DNA of 64,000 bases from Dasysyrphus tricinctus (Eukaryota; Arthropoda; Insecta; Diptera; Syrphidae). This document shows positions 43,381 to 55,259 of this stretch, one piece after another. Numbering within the stretch: position 1 is the first letter of the stretch; the number at the start of each line of letters is the position of its first letter. The DNA lies in contig OY992532.1 in NCBI GenBank assembly GCA_963921185.1, positions 6,553,620 through 6,617,619 of the forward strand, read 5' to 3'. The translations under genes were made by a program, and so were the position numbers. The notes beneath the pieces were generated by a model. It had not been told where the DNA came from and searched no databases. It saw only the letters and a list, made by a program, of their open reading frames with translations.

Positions 43381-44819
43381 TAAAACAAAATTGAAAAAGT
43401 ATAGACATTTTCTCAAATGAATCAATCCTTGCGTTCCTATGTTTACTATATAATAAAGTCCAACAAAATTTGTCAGTTACATGGAATATAGGACGTTTGC
43501 CTCTCAGCTTGGTTGCATATTGGCTTGTATACATCTGTCTCAAGTTAAAGCTCTCACAGGGTCCCCATATATCGAATTATAAATTTCCACAAATTAGAGA
43601 ATAATGCGTATATGGTTACCATCATCTCATTCAAAACATTAAAAAAGAAAAAAAACCACACGACACCATACATTTTCAAAGAATATGAACACGTAATGAA
43701 CTGTCAATGTTACAAAACTTAGCGCAAATAAATTTTTTGTTCTTAAAGATTAAAATCTAACACATTTTAACTGAATATAACGGCTCATTCAGAGATATAA
43801 AAATAAAAGCCAATGGCGTACGCAAGGGTGACAGATAGAGGGGTGCTTCTCTCCCCCCTAAATCATAATATATTTCACTAGGCAATTTCTCTTCTTTTGA
43901 AAGCACTTAGAATAAAGATTTCTGTAACAAAACTATCGTTTGAATGAGTTTGATGAAACGGGATTAATCAAAACGACAACACATGTGGCTCTCACCTCAA
44001 ATGCTTCAAAGCCGAAAGTTTCTTGATAAACACCACTGAAAATGGTCTATAGTATTGCTTCCAAATCGGCAAAGGAAACTCTGCTGGAATGTGGTTTTTG
44101 ACTTCCATTTGGCAGTTATATACCTATAATTGGTCTGATTTGTCGAATCGAAAATTTTGACATATCTTCACGTTTCGAGCTCCCGCCATAGGACGACCTC
44201 CCTCATAAAGGTACCAGATGAATGGTATACAGTTTTGAAGGCAGTGTCTTAAAAAACAATTTGCGCACGGGTTGCCTGTCGAAAAGTTGTCAAGGCATAA
44301 GATTGCCAAGCAATTATTCTCAATTTTTGGGGTTTTCCAATTATCTGCCCCAGCTTAGATGGTAAGACTTAAACATATTTAAAAAATACCATGTATAGAA
44401 AATTTTATTTAAAAATTATAAACCACTTAATTTTTTGAAATTCTACATTTCAGTAGGGTTAATGAGGGTAAAAAAAAGAGAAAAGTCTAGAATCTATTTT
44501 CCAAACGAAAAATGATAGAAAGTTTTTTTCTTTTGTGATCGGTAGATTTTTGAAATACAAGAAAATCACCGATTATGTAAAAAAATTAAAAATTTGCAAA
44601 TCGAGAAAGCGAATACATATTTGAAAGTAGAGAATTGCAAAATAGAGGTTTCAGAAATAATTCACTATAAATCAAAATGATGTTTTATGAAAAATATTTA
44701 TATAGATTTTAAGAAAGATAATTTTAAAAAATCTTACTCGTATTTTTCAAATTTTGTGTTTAACCTTTATTTTTAGTTAAGTACATTTTTGAAATTTGCA
44801 CATTTTTGAAAATACAAGT
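43381..44819. other. No gene recognised
   Basis: A 61-aa minus-strand frame at 44124-44309 (with CANCFLRHC) has no context that supports it. At 43812 the words CAATGGCGTACGCAAGGG resemble a hAT end, but I found no partner. Confidence 0.45.
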
Positions 44820-44889
44820 GAGAGTGGATGTAAAACCAAAGCCTGGGTATAAGGGTCTTAATAGCTGCGTTTTATTATCTCTGGGTCTG

Positions 44890-45160
44890 GATCGAGGTTA
44901 TCTTTTAACATGCATTACAAAAACAACATGGGATCTAGGTTTCTATCGAGGTTAATTTCAATAACCCAGATCGAGGTTTTCACTCTGACCGGCAGAGGGC
45001 TATTTACCATTGTGAATGGATGTCAGCGATTTGTCAGCAGTATTAGGAATAGAGAGGAAAAGAGACAAGTGCTTACATGAAAAACAAATAAACATAAGAA
45101 AAAAAGAGACTGATATACAGCACTGCTTTTGCACTAACCCACATCGTTTTATTTTCACGA
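44890..45160 (+). repeat. Dispersed repeat, copy 2
   Basis: Related to 29440-29695: shared landmarks include TTTCAATAACCCAGATCGAG, CCATTGTGAATGG, GAGAGGAAAAGAGACAA and CATGAAAAACAAATAAACAT. Its ends and class are unknown. Confidence 0.5.
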
Positions 45161-45541
45161 GGTCAACCATATGGGTTATGAGCGATAGTAAAACGCGGCT
45201 AATGTACATATATCCATATGCACACCTCCTTATGGCGTGTGCACACTCTGGTAGAGAGTGTGTAACGCTAACGTGCAGGAGGACCGAATGGATGCCGGGA
45301 TAAGCAGACAATCCAGCGATTCTGGTCAGGGCACAAACTTGTCCTTGGGATGGTTAAAAGCCTCCAGAAGGCAGAAGAGCTGCAGGTGGTGGTCAACGGA
45401 AAGATAGTCCGGTGGTGGAGGAACCTATCTTGAAAGGCCAACGGCACAGCAAGTAGCGTCTGTAATCCCATATTGGGCGGCTACAAAAGTCGTCTGTTTT
45501 CCCATAATGGGCCGCCTCGATCAGTTATGTGTTTGACTATA
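45161..45541. other. Unassigned GC-richer stretch next to the errantivirus
   Basis: 45200-45480 is noticeably richer in G and C than its surroundings and contains several frames, but none has a motif I can name. It may be a fragment of an old retroelement cut by the errantivirus insertion at 45541. Confidence 0.35.
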
Positions 45542-45815
45542 AATTAAATTATACTAAATTTATTTTTCTTAAAAAAAAACAACTTCATTATTTCATATCC
45601 AAATTAAGACTAATTTTACAATAATGATTTTATTCTAAAGTAACCTACTCTAAACCTATTGCATCACGTTGCCTGCAGGTAGCGGTCGTCGCGTCGCAGA
45701 CGCTTCGTCAGCAGAATGGTTGCTCGTGTCGTCGTTGACCTAATTGCGTTCCCACGGGAAATAAATAATTTGCTTTTTCAAGCTTTTTGCATTTTCAGCT
45801 TAAGTGTCGTTAACT
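45542..45815 (-). repeat. 3' LTR of the errantivirus
   Basis: 274 bp, identical to the other LTR except for C against T in the AACAACTTYATTATT region. It holds a promoter-sized, GC-richer middle (GCAGGTAGCGGTCGTCGCG). Confidence 0.95.
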
Positions 45816-45828
45816 CCTCCCTTCTTTA
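45816..45828 (-). promoter_or_regulatory. Polypurine tract
   Basis: TAAAGAAGGGAGG on the minus strand directly abuts the 3' LTR, in the position where plus-strand DNA synthesis is primed. Confidence 0.85.
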
Positions 45829-45848
45829 ATTAATGCGTCCACGCATTT

Positions 45849-47340
45849 TTACATGATGTTAAAGATGCTGGGATATCTTTGAAGAGGTGATGGCTGATTG
45901 GATTCATCCTGATTTGATATCATAATCATAGGTGGTGTTGTTATCAAATTACTCGTGGGTGTTTTGGATTTGTAACGCAATAACACTATTGTGAAGAATA
46001 CGGCTGCAAATATCACGTACGTTGTTATTTGGTGTGTGTCCTTCTCTAGTTGAATCTTAGTGAGATGCTGCGTGTTTTTCGTATGCAGTTCCTTCATGAG
46101 TTTTAAGGAAAGGACTTCTTCAACTGCCAAATCTTCAGGAATTGTATGCGGTGTTGGTGGTAAAGCTTGGATGTTGACAATTTCTTGAGCAATGTATTGT
46201 TGGTTATTGATCATTATTGTTTCGTTGTAGAATTTGACTATGTAGTTTCCATTAAGCGATTGAGTGCGATTATTAGCTTCTATTGTACCGTTGAATTGAT
46301 TAAGGATGACAAGTCCTGGTGATACTTCTTCAACCTGGGCAATGTGTTGGCTATTCGTAGAGTTGCATGATGCAATTTTATTTTCTAGTAAACCTTTTAT
46401 ACACTTATTATTACTTAAATCAATTAGATCTGTTTGTTTACAGAGAGAAATTTCTTCAATTTTCTTACAGTTATTTAGCATTCCATATATATTTTTTTCA
46501 TTTCTTAATGTATTTCTATAAGATATTTTGTTTATTAAACCATTATTCTTTTTCATTGGGATTACAATTAATTTTTCATAAATCTCTTTTTTTGTTTTTG
46601 GGATACTAACAATATATAGTAAATCTTTTAAATTGAATGCAATTTTTACATCGGCAAATTTAATTGCTTGTTCTAAATTTGTGTATGGTAATATTTCTTT
46701 ATCCATTTTACTTAATATAATATTTATTTCATTTTTTGACATAAGTCATAGCAAGTTCAATAGCATAAATAATATTCGTTAATTCTTCTTTTATAAGTTT
46801 TATCTTAAATAATAATATTACATTAAATTGATATTCGATAGTACTGTCTTTTTGTATTGTATTTATAATTTCATTAGTTACATTGGTAAGTATATTTATT
46901 CGTTTCTTATATTCTTCGTTGATTACTATTTGCTCATTATTGTTTTCAATTACATTGTTTATCTTATTTCTAAGGATGGTGAAATCTTCGTGGTCGGGTG
47001 ATCCCGCTATCCACTTCCATCCTGTTCCTATGAAATCTAATGATAGTTTTGATCTACTAACTTTAAGATTTTGGATTAAATTTTTGATTTGTTCTATTTC
47101 ATGATGAATTATTGGGAAGTAAGGATTGGTTTTAGGGATTTGTTTAAGGATAATAGATTGTGCATTCGAAATGAAATGTTCGTATGGCGTCAGTTCGATA
47201 GTATGGATAAGTTTAAAGTTTCCTTCGGAAATTTTCGCAATTCCATCGTTAAGGATGATGATGGGGGAGTTGGAATAGTCTAGGATGTTAACGGTTCCTT
47301 GGATTGCTTTTAATAGGTATCTGTTAGATAAAAGGAAAAA
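45849..47340 (-). pseudogene. Errantivirus env, frame-broken
   Basis: The N-terminal part lies at about 47340-46750, in a frame without an internal methionine start, as expected for a protein translated from a spliced message. It carries GWKWIAGSPDHEDF, the block that follows the cleavage region in errantivirus envelope proteins. The C-terminal part is the 297-codon frame 45849-46742. It has several N-x-S/T sites (NSTNS, NGTIE, NRTQS, NETI) and a single membrane segment near residues 238-255 (YVIFAAVFFTIVLLRY) with a short cytoplasmic tail. The two parts are in different frames near 46745, within an A-rich run, and the residues at the expected furin site read RSKL rather than a full basic cluster. 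As it stands the gene should not give a full-length envelope protein. Confidence 0.8.
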
Positions 47341-47351
47341 GGAAGATAGGA

Positions 47352-50300
47352 TTAGTTTCTAATGTTGGATTTATGCACGACTTTGCCTGAATGTGTTACA
47401 ACGGTTGTTGATTTATTTTCTTTTACTTTTTCTTTTTTATATCGTGTTGAAAGCTTTGAACCTAATCGTTTATTTACTTTAACGTAGATGATATCTCCAG
47501 GAGAGTAGTCTTTTAAATCAGGCCTTTTCTTATTATGATATGTTATATCGGCTTCTTGTTTAGACTTTAATTTATCTATATTTTTTAAGTGTGCATCCTT
47601 AATTTGAGCTGAACTTTCGGTATCTCTGCTGAAAAATAAATCGATTGGCTTCTTGTTTGTTACTGAATGTACAGAAAGGTTATATGCATTAACAGCTGCT
47701 TCTAGGAGTTCCGTGAAGGATTCGTAGATTTTCTCAGCTTTTAAACATCGCATAATCTCGGCGAGAGTTGAGTGAAATCTCTCTATCTGACCATTAGATG
47801 TGCTAGTGTAGGGAGGTGTAGTGAAGACATTAATTCCAAATTCGTTTTGCAGCATAAAGAGAATTGATTTTGAATTAAATGATTTTTCGTTATCGCAGAC
47901 TATTACTTTCGGTATTCCGAAACCAAAGGTAATATCTCTTATTGGTTGTCTTACATCTTCTGTAGCCCTTGAGCTTATTACTTTTGTAACGGCATATTTA
48001 GAAAATTTATCTATTGCAGTGATAACAAGTTTTCCTTCTGTAGAGAATATGTCAATGTGTATAATTTCACCGGGATATTTGGGTATGGGCGTAGATTGTA
48101 TTGGGACTTTATTGGGTTTTCTATCGTATTTATTCTGTTTACAAATAAGGCAAAGCTTAGTAAATTTTTTTAGTTTTTTACTTAGTGTAGGGAAAAAGTA
48201 TTTTTCTAAAATTTGGACTCTATTTTCTTTTTGGTTTCGATGAGCGCGATTATGTTCTTCCATTACTAAATTCTCTTGATCTTGTTCGTTTTCCACATCC
48301 TGGACTTGTATTTGTGTAAATCGGATCTTGTATGAACAGAAATTGTCTTTGTAAATATTTTGTATTAAACCCATTATGCGTTCGCCTGTTTTGATTCCAT
48401 TAGTTACAGATGGATTAAGGCATTTTTTTAGAATTTGAATTAAGTTTGATTCGGTAAAAATAGGTTCAATGATAGTATGTCTGTGGTAAGTGGGAAATAT
48501 GATTTGGAAATTTTGACTAGGTGGTGTACCTTCTTGAAGTAAAATTTGGTTTTTGAAACAATTTATTGGCGATTCTACACTATAAATTAAGCCATGCGAC
48601 GATGATTCGTCACTATGAATTGTGGGTGTTAGGGAATTGATTTGGGTTACCGGAGATGTTCTAGATAGTGCATCCGCAACTACATTTGTCCTACCTGGTT
48701 TATATTTTAGTTCATAGTTGAACTCTTCTAAAAATGCTTTCCATCTCTTGAGCTTGCTGTTGTTATTCTTTGTGCTGAGTGCACCGGTAAGAGGTTGATG
48801 ATCTGTGAAGATAAGAACTTTTGCCGAACCGTATAGGTAGTTTCTGAGGGAGTCTAATGCCCATATAATGGCGAGCATTTCCTTCTCATTGGTGGCGTAA
48901 TTCTCTTCTGATTTACTTAAAGTTCTTGATATGAAAGTAATTGGTTTGTCCTTTTGTGATAGAACAGCACCTATGGCGTAGTTCGAGGCATCTGTTGTAA
49001 GTTCGAAGGGACTTTTAAAATCAGGATATGTTAGTATTATATCATCAGAAACCAAGGATTTTTTTATTTTTTCGAATGCTTCGATTGCACTTTCGTCGAG
49101 ATGGATTAGTTTCTTACTAGAAGTGTTTTTTGAAACACGACCATCCTCCCCTCTTAAAAGGGATGTCAGGGGCTTAGCAAGTTTTGCGTAGTCGCAAATG
49201 AAACGTCGATAGTAGCCTGACAGACCGAGAAATGATCTTAGTTCCTTCAAGGTTGTTGGAGGCGGAAAGTTCTTTATAGCACTCACTTTTTCAGGATTTG
49301 TTTTGATGCCTTTGGAAGACACAATAAATCCGAAGAATTCTGTTTCTTGTTTGAAAAACTCGCACTTGTCGAGTTGAACCTTCATATGAGCGTTATTTAG
49401 GGTTTCAAATACCTTTTTGATATTCTCCAAGTGAGTAGCCTCATCCTGACTAAAGATGATAATATCATCTATATACACGTAGCATATTTTGCCAATGTGG
49501 TCACGTAGGATATCATCAAGGGCTCTCTGGAATATTGATGGGGCGTTTTTAAGGCCGAATGGTAACCTAGTAAATTCATATTTTCCATGATTAATGGAGA
49601 AGGCTGTTTTTTCCATATCAGATTCCTTCAAGGGAATCTGATGGAAACCACTTTTCAAATCGAGAACTGTGAACCAGTTATTCTTTCCCAAATTGGATAG
49701 GACTTCATTTATCTCTGGGATCGGGTAGCGGTCAGCTACTGTAATTGAATTCAATTTACGGTAATCTATTACTAATCTGAATTTTTTCTTTCCAGAAGCA
49801 TCAGTCTTCTTTGGGACAATCCACACCGGTGAATTGTAGGGTGATCTTGACCGTCGAATGATGCCGTCTTTAAGGAGGTCCTCTATTTGGTTTTCAACTT
49901 CCTCTTTAAGCGCAATTGGATACGGGTAAAATTTTGAATAGACAGGAGAATCTGTTGTTGTTCTAATTTCCCCTTTGACAACAGTGGTGCAAGAAAGTTT
50001 ATTATTTGGATCATCGAATAATCGGGGGTATTTGCTTACTATGTTTTGAATATCTGTTTTTTGTTTAATGGACATGTGATTTGTTCTGATGTTAATCGTG
50101 TTAACTGATTGTGCAGCTAGTTGTTTAACTTTAACCTTAACAGAGTTATTTACAATCATGTAGTTGTCTTTTATATGGATAACGGCTGAAAGATCTTTAA
50201 GGCTATCGTTTCCGAGGATAGCGTGGAAAGATTTTAGTTCAGGCATTAAGAAAAATTTAATTTTTATGTTATTGAGACCGAAAAGATTTAGAAAAGTGTG

Positions 50301-50490
50301 TTGTGTAATTTTGACATTTCCTCCTATAGAATTAGCATAGAATGGTTTTTCGTTTGTATGGGATTTTGATATGAGGCAAGGTTGGATATAGTTTTTGTTC
50401 GATCCAGTATCTATTAGTATTTTTATTATAGTTCCACTCTTCGTTTTACACTCGAAATATGGAAGAGAGGAACAGCTTAATCTAAAAAAT
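47352..50490 (-). CDS. Errantivirus pol: protease, RT, RNase H, integrase
   Basis: The frame is open from the gag overlap to the stop at 47352. Numbered from the methionine at 50246 it has 964 residues, but the protease active site ILIDTGS lies upstream at about 50400-50417 in the same frame, so translation must come from gag by frameshift. The RT has D196 (VLDLKSGF) and YIDD at 258-261. RNase H has D419, E456, D482 and D525. The integrase has zinc ligands H665, H669, C699 and C702, and the catalytic triad D732, D785, E822 with 36 residues between the last two. No stop interrupts it, in keeping with the near-identical LTRs. Confidence 0.95.
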
Positions 50491-51932
50491 GGATATCATT
50501 GTATTCCATATTATGCTGTTCATTTGAAAAATCTCTATCTGATTGCGGAAAGGATTCCGTATATTCTTGAGGAAGTGAATCAGCGTACTCTTGTAGAGTT
50601 TGGTCGTATTGCTGATCTTCATATTGGATGTTCTGCTGGTAACTGTCTTCGGGTGTTGCTTCGTCTGTAGCGCTCAAATGAAAATTCCTTTGTAGCTTGG
50701 TGGGATGAAACTGATTTGATGGTGGGTCAATTGTTCTTTTAGGTGCTGGTGGCCAGTTTTTTTGTAAGGGTTGATTCATGTAGTTGATATTGTTTGTCTT
50801 AATTGTTGATGTGTCCATCCTTCTTGGTGGAGGTTGAGGTTTGGGTGCAAACTGCATTTGGGGGTGATTGAAATTCGTATAAGGTTGAGGTCTTTGTGCA
50901 TACTGCATCTGTGGGTGATAGGGCTGCATCTGTGGACGACTGAGTCCCATGTAAGGTTGTTGGGGTCTTTGTGGTACTCCTGACCGTGGCGGAAAATTAT
51001 TGAAACCTTGTGGAGTAGTCCAACTTGTAGGTTGTAGCATTAGTTCTGGGTAGAACTGTCGTTGACTTTGAAATTGGGGGTAATTATTACTTGTACGTCT
51101 AGGTGGAGCCGGAGGTGGTAATTGATGTGTTTTCCTAGCATTGTTGTTTGATGCATATTGCGTTCGAAAATGTTGATTTTCGAGCTTTAGGCACAAATGC
51201 AGAGCTTGAGGTAAATCTGAGGGTTCTCTTATGCCTAGGAGCCTAGGTAGATCGCCTTTTAAGCCTCTGATAAATGTGTCTAGGGCTTTCTCCCTATATG
51301 TGTGCATTAATAAATTTAAGGCTTCTTGACTAGCATCCATTGAGGATATTTTGTTAAGGATCAAAGTAAGATGCGAATAGACTTCTTGATAGAAGTCTTG
51401 AACAGAGGAATTGCCTTGGACAAGGGATGTTAGTTGGTACTCTAGTGTAATGCAAATTTAAACATCTGGAGATGTTGTCCCAGTTCAGTGGTGTATTGTA
51501 AGATTCTAAGACATGGTCTGCTTGACCAACAATCTTATTTCTTATAACGTTAAGAATTCCGAAATATTTTGGAGATCCTCTCAAGTGTCCATAAATACTA
51601 AGAATTCTTTCTACACTTTTTCGCCATGAACTGAACTCACCTGGCTGACCAGAGAATTCTCGTAGGCTTCTCACAACGTCGGGAATTTTATCAAGGTCAT
51701 TTATGTTCTCTCTTTGATCTGGATTTATCGCTTGATCAACTCCAGCGAATTGATCAGCATTAGGGTTTAAGATTGAATATACTAAATTCCTTCCTTCTGT
51801 TCGAAGAGTTTGGTTCACGATAGAAGAGATGAGGTTTGTAAGTGCTGGGTTTCCAGCCGGGTTATCGTTTTGAGGATTAGGGTTTATTGATGGGTTTACT
51901 AAAGGGCGGATAAGGTTATTTGGGTTTGACAT
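50477..51932 (-). pseudogene. Errantivirus gag, frame-broken
   Basis: The N-terminal part (51932 to about 51450) begins MSNPNNLIRPLVNP and contains FSGQPGEFSSWRKSVERIL, typical of capsid-type gag. The C-terminal part (about 51445 to 50477) contains a helical region (ALDTFIRGLKGDLPRLLG) and a long proline/glutamine/arginine-rich tail (PQPYTNFNHPQMQ) in place of a CCHC knuckle. The two parts are in different frames, offset near 51445. Apart from this break the reading frames are clean. Confidence 0.85.
50483..50489 (-). promoter_or_regulatory. Slippery heptamer for gag-pol -1 frameshift
   Basis: On the minus strand T TTT TTA lies in the correct phase four codons before the end of gag (CAT TTT TTA GAT stop). 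A -1 slip here enters the pol frame that leads into the protease. The heptamer is one of the standard -1 sites; no pseudoknot was assessed. Confidence 0.7.
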
Positions 51933-52455
51933 GATTTTATTTAGATTTTATAATAATAGTAAAAAAATGTTGGGAATAATCACTAGATTTCAATGGTTGT
52001 AAAAATTAATTTTTAATAGGATAATTATGTTCTTACCTAACAGTACTTTGTATTTTTTAATTATTTTTTTTCTAAATTCTAAATATTAATATTTTAAATA
52101 TATATTGGTTTCAATGAAAGAGTTTAATTTTTTATTGCAGAAAAATTTGAAATTGTCAAAAAATTATTATTTCGTGATATTTCTTTTTATGTCGCAAAAT
52201 TAAAATTAAAGTAATTATTGTTAAAAATTTTTTTCATAAATTTAAATTTTTTATAGATCTTACACTAATAATACCAGAAACTCTATATCCCACGCTGGTA
52301 TGAACGACATTGGTCCTGTTTGCAGTGTACTCTGCTACTGATGGTATCGTTCATACGCTCCTTCGTGGTCCTCAGTGTCTATCGACTCCTGTGATGATAT
52401 GCTTCTGGTAGTAGGTTCGTGACTTGGTGAGTTTTCTTAAAATTTTTACACTTGC

Positions 52456-52612
52456 AGCGAGGTTCTTAACGTCGACTTACGCACGTTTTTTTTTCAATTT
52501 TAATTACGCGGCGAGGTACTTGACGTCGACTTACACGCGTTTTTTTTTTTTTTTTTTTTTTTTTTCAATTTTAATTACGCGGCGAGGTACTTGACGTCGA
52601 CTTACACGCACT
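52456..52612. repeat. About 75-bp tandem repeat in the errantivirus leader
   Basis: TTTTAATTACGCGGCGAGGT and TACTTGACGTCGACTTACAC recur two to three times, separated by poly-T runs up to 24 bases. It lies in the untranslated leader between primer site and gag. Confidence 0.9.
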
Positions 52613-52633
52613 TTATCACTCACAAAGCACACT

Positions 52634-52646
52634 TAGTTGGGCGCCA
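52634..52646 (-). promoter_or_regulatory. tRNA primer-binding site
   Basis: TGGCGCCCAACTA begins at the last base of the 5' LTR on the minus strand. TGGCGCCCAAC is complementary to the 3' end of a lysine-type tRNA as known from retroviruses; the exact insect tRNA was not checked. Confidence 0.75.
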
Positions 52647-52919
52647 ATTAAATTATACTAAATTTATTTTTCTTAAAAAAAAACAACTTTATTATTTCAT
52701 ATCCAAATTAAGACTAATTTTACAATAATGATTTTATTCTAAAGTAACCTACTCTAAACCTATTGCATCACGTTGCCTGCAGGTAGCGGTCGTCGCGTCG
52801 CAGACGCTTCGTCAGCAGAATGGTTGCTCGTGTCGTCGTTGACCTAATTGCGTTCCCACGGGAAATAAATAATTTGCTTTTTCAAGCTTTTTGCATTTTC
52901 AGCTTAAGTGTCGTTAACT
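52646..52919 (-). repeat. 5' LTR of the errantivirus
   Basis: 274 bp, paired with 45542-45815. It is preceded on the plus-strand right by the TATA target duplication. Confidence 0.95.
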
Positions 52920-52923
52920 TATA

Positions 52924-53541
52924 CAAAGGGTGGGTGTGCCTGTCAAATCTGAGCTTATATGTATGTATGTTATTAATCGTATCTCGGAAAACACCATGGT
53001 GGGATGGTGGAGCGCTGGCATTGCACTACCTGCTGTTCTCCTTTGACTTCGCTCAATGGTCAATGCCTTCGGCACCGCACCAGCACAGCTTTTGTTTGGC
53101 ACAGAGTTACGACTTTCGGGAGATTTTTTGAACCAAATATTGTGAAAGAACCAATCAGTTTTGTACAAGATTTGAGAGAGACACTCCAAAGCCTTTCACC
53201 CTCGTTCACCAGCCGCAATTCGAAGTCTGTTTTCATCCCAAGGGGCATACAAACTTCGTCACACGTTTACGTCTGCAATGGTCATATTGAGTGTCCCTTG
53301 CAATCGGATTATTCTGGACCTTATGCTGGTGCTGGAACGCAAACCACTCGCGTTGAAAGCTGGCATACTGAGCAAACAAGTTTTCATTTCTATTCAACGG
53401 CTTACAAATTAGCAAACACCGAGTGGCCAACTCAATCGTCTGAATTAAAAACACCAAACGCAAATAGCTCAAGCATAACAACAAGGTCTGGGAGGACGAT
53501 TAAACCACCATTACGTTTTGTTCCCACATAAGGGGAAGCCT
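52924..53541 (+). pseudogene. Older gypsy pol 3' end (integrase C-terminus)
   Basis: Fragments in two frames give ALPAVLL, then FGTAPAQLLFGTELRLSG (near 53070-53125), FFEPNIVKEPISFVQDLRET (53130 onward) and a tail with SGRTIKPPLRFVPT before the stop at 53529. The block of LP.VLLGLR, then A.LLFGT.LRLPGEFF, then FV..L belongs to the C-terminal integrase of non-env gypsy elements. Stops and a frameshift show decay. It is followed after 12 bp, which include AAGGGGAAGCC (polypurine), by an LTR. The errantivirus inserted just upstream of the surviving part. Confidence 0.75.
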
Positions 53542-53825
53542 TGTAGCGACAAGTTCCAACCAACCACAAAAAAGAACGCGCTACAACACAGCCATAAAAA
53601 CGCACCCATCGCCATCACCTTTGCAGCTGTCATCGCGAGATAGAAACAACTTTCTCTTTTTCAATTTCAACAAGTCGTCACGGAGTCAGGTTGCAGTGTG
53701 TGCCTGCCAAATCAATTATATTTCGTTTTCAATTATTTTGTAAAAGTTAAATTAAGTTTAGTTCTAACTATTTTAAATTAAACGTTTAAATTATAGTTTT
53801 ATTCTTTTATTTCGCATCAGCTACA
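53542..53825 (+). repeat. 3' LTR of the older gypsy
   Basis: 284 bp beginning TGTAGCGAC and ending CAGCTACA, so the ends form the inverted TGTAGC...GCTACA expected of an LTR. A polypurine stretch precedes it. No 5' copy is in the window. Confidence 0.7.
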
Positions 53826-54109
53826 AATGATAAATGCAAATACATGAACTATAGCAACAACTGGAAATGAGTCCGCAAGAGGTAATCTCTTAATGAAGAA
53901 TCTTTCAGCATCTTCGGCTGCAGTAAACCACACATCGGATTTGGGGGTGCGGCATCTTTCATATGCGAGCGTCAATGAAGACGCCTTAATAATAATGAAT
54001 GGTCAACAAATAGATGAAGTCTTTCAAGAAGCGCAAATACTACTTTTGGCTGACGCATACGTGCGAAAATTGGAGCATGGAATGTTCGATCAATGTACAG
54101 CGAAGGTTA

Positions 54110-55250
54110 AGGGCACCAAGCTGGCTTCCGCAGTGGTCGATCGAGTGTCGACCATATCAACACCCTGGGTATCGTCCTTGAACAGTCGATGAAATTTCAA
54201 TCACCGCTTTACCTCATGTTTGTAGATTTTGAGAAGGCCTTCGATCGAGTTAGCCGAGAATGTATATGGAGATCGTTGTTTGGTAGAGGAATCCGCCAAA
54301 AATGTGTGCCATTATTAGGGAGTCCTACAACAACGCAAGGTGTTTTGTTTTACACAATGGGCAGCTATCCGACTCCTCGTAGTGTAACTGGGTGTGAGAC
54401 AAGGGGTGTTCAATCGCCAATTCTCTTCCTGCTTGCGATGGACGACGTATTGACGGCCAGTGTTGGTACAGCTGAGTGACAGGACATTCAATGGAGAACG
54501 TTTGAAAGGGTCAGTCATTTAGCCTATGCCGATGACATATTATGTCATCTGGCAAATAACTTCAGTGGGCTGAACTGGATGTGTCAAACACTGCAAGTGA
54601 AGTAAGAGTCGGAGTGGTCTACGATTCTACGAATAAACAACAAAAAGATACAAAAATAATGCTCGAATGCCGCTCCACACGTTTTATTCTACAGGAGACG
54701 CCAGTGGACAAAATCGAACAGTTTAACTACCTTGGCAGTATTGTTTCTGCAAACGATCTGGATACGGATCTAGACGTTAAAAGTAGAATTAATAAGGCTC
54801 GTGCTTCCTTCGGCCCGTCGTCGGTACTATATCCCCAATTCGGAAATCCAGTCAAATACCCTTACACATTAAGTTGAGATTCTTCGAGTCCCATGTCAAA
54901 TCCGTGCGTTTATATGCTTGCAAAACCTGGAAAGTCACGTCTATTCGAGTAAGTTGCAGGCTTTTTTGAATCGCTGTCTTCGCCACATTCTTAAGATGCG
55001 CTGGCCACAAATTATATCGAACGAGGAATTGTGGCACAGGACAAGTCAAGAGCAGCTGGACATTGACATAAGAATGCGTAAATGGCAATAGATTGGTCAC
55101 ACACTGAGGAAACCAAACGATAAATTGCATACCAGTCCTTTAAAGGGAATCCTCAGGGTGCAGGGAGGGTTGGAAGACCAAGAACAACATGGAAATCAAC
55201 TACAGCAGAAACAGAATCCCAGAGAAAGACGTGGCCACAGTTAAAATCTT
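54110..55250 (+). pseudogene. RTE-type non-LTR retrotransposon relic
   Basis: Blocks in order are YLMFVDFEKAFDRVSRECIW (54210-54270), RT motif pieces around SPILFLLAMDD (54415) and LAYADDI (54520-54540, catalytic), FNYLGSIVSAN (54720), SRINKARASFG, and then RCLRHILKMRWPQI and KWQ-IGHTLRKPN (55000-55110). Multiple frame changes and stops make it dead. The family is the same as the minus-strand fragment at 14163-14770. The 5' region (53850-54110) contains additional coding-like pieces I could not assign. Confidence 0.85.
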
Positions 55251-55259
55251 AAAATACCT

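Larger units (their letters stand above)
45542..52919 (-). mobile_element. Errantivirus-type Ty3/gypsy element with env
   Basis: The LTRs are 274 bp each and differ at one base. The element is flanked by TATA (45538-45541 and 52920-52923), the usual target of this group. LTRs read AGTTAA...AATT on the minus strand, as in the 17.6/gypsy group. Internal order on the minus strand is primer-binding site, leader with tandem repeats, gag, pol, env, polypurine tract. Gag and env each contain a frame break, and pol is open. Confidence 0.95.

Noticed and set aside
43812..43860. Possible hAT end (CAATGGCGTACGCAAGGG)
   Set aside because: No inverted partner or 8-bp duplication was found within the window.
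44124..44309. 61-codon minus-strand frame with CANCFLRHCLQNC
   Set aside because: It is short and isolated, and I recognise no family, promoter or splice context.
46306..47283. Plus-strand frames of 64-80 codons
   Set aside because: They are antisense to the env region.
47821..48243. 140-codon plus-strand frame
   Set aside because: It is the antisense of the open pol gene and contains no independent motif.
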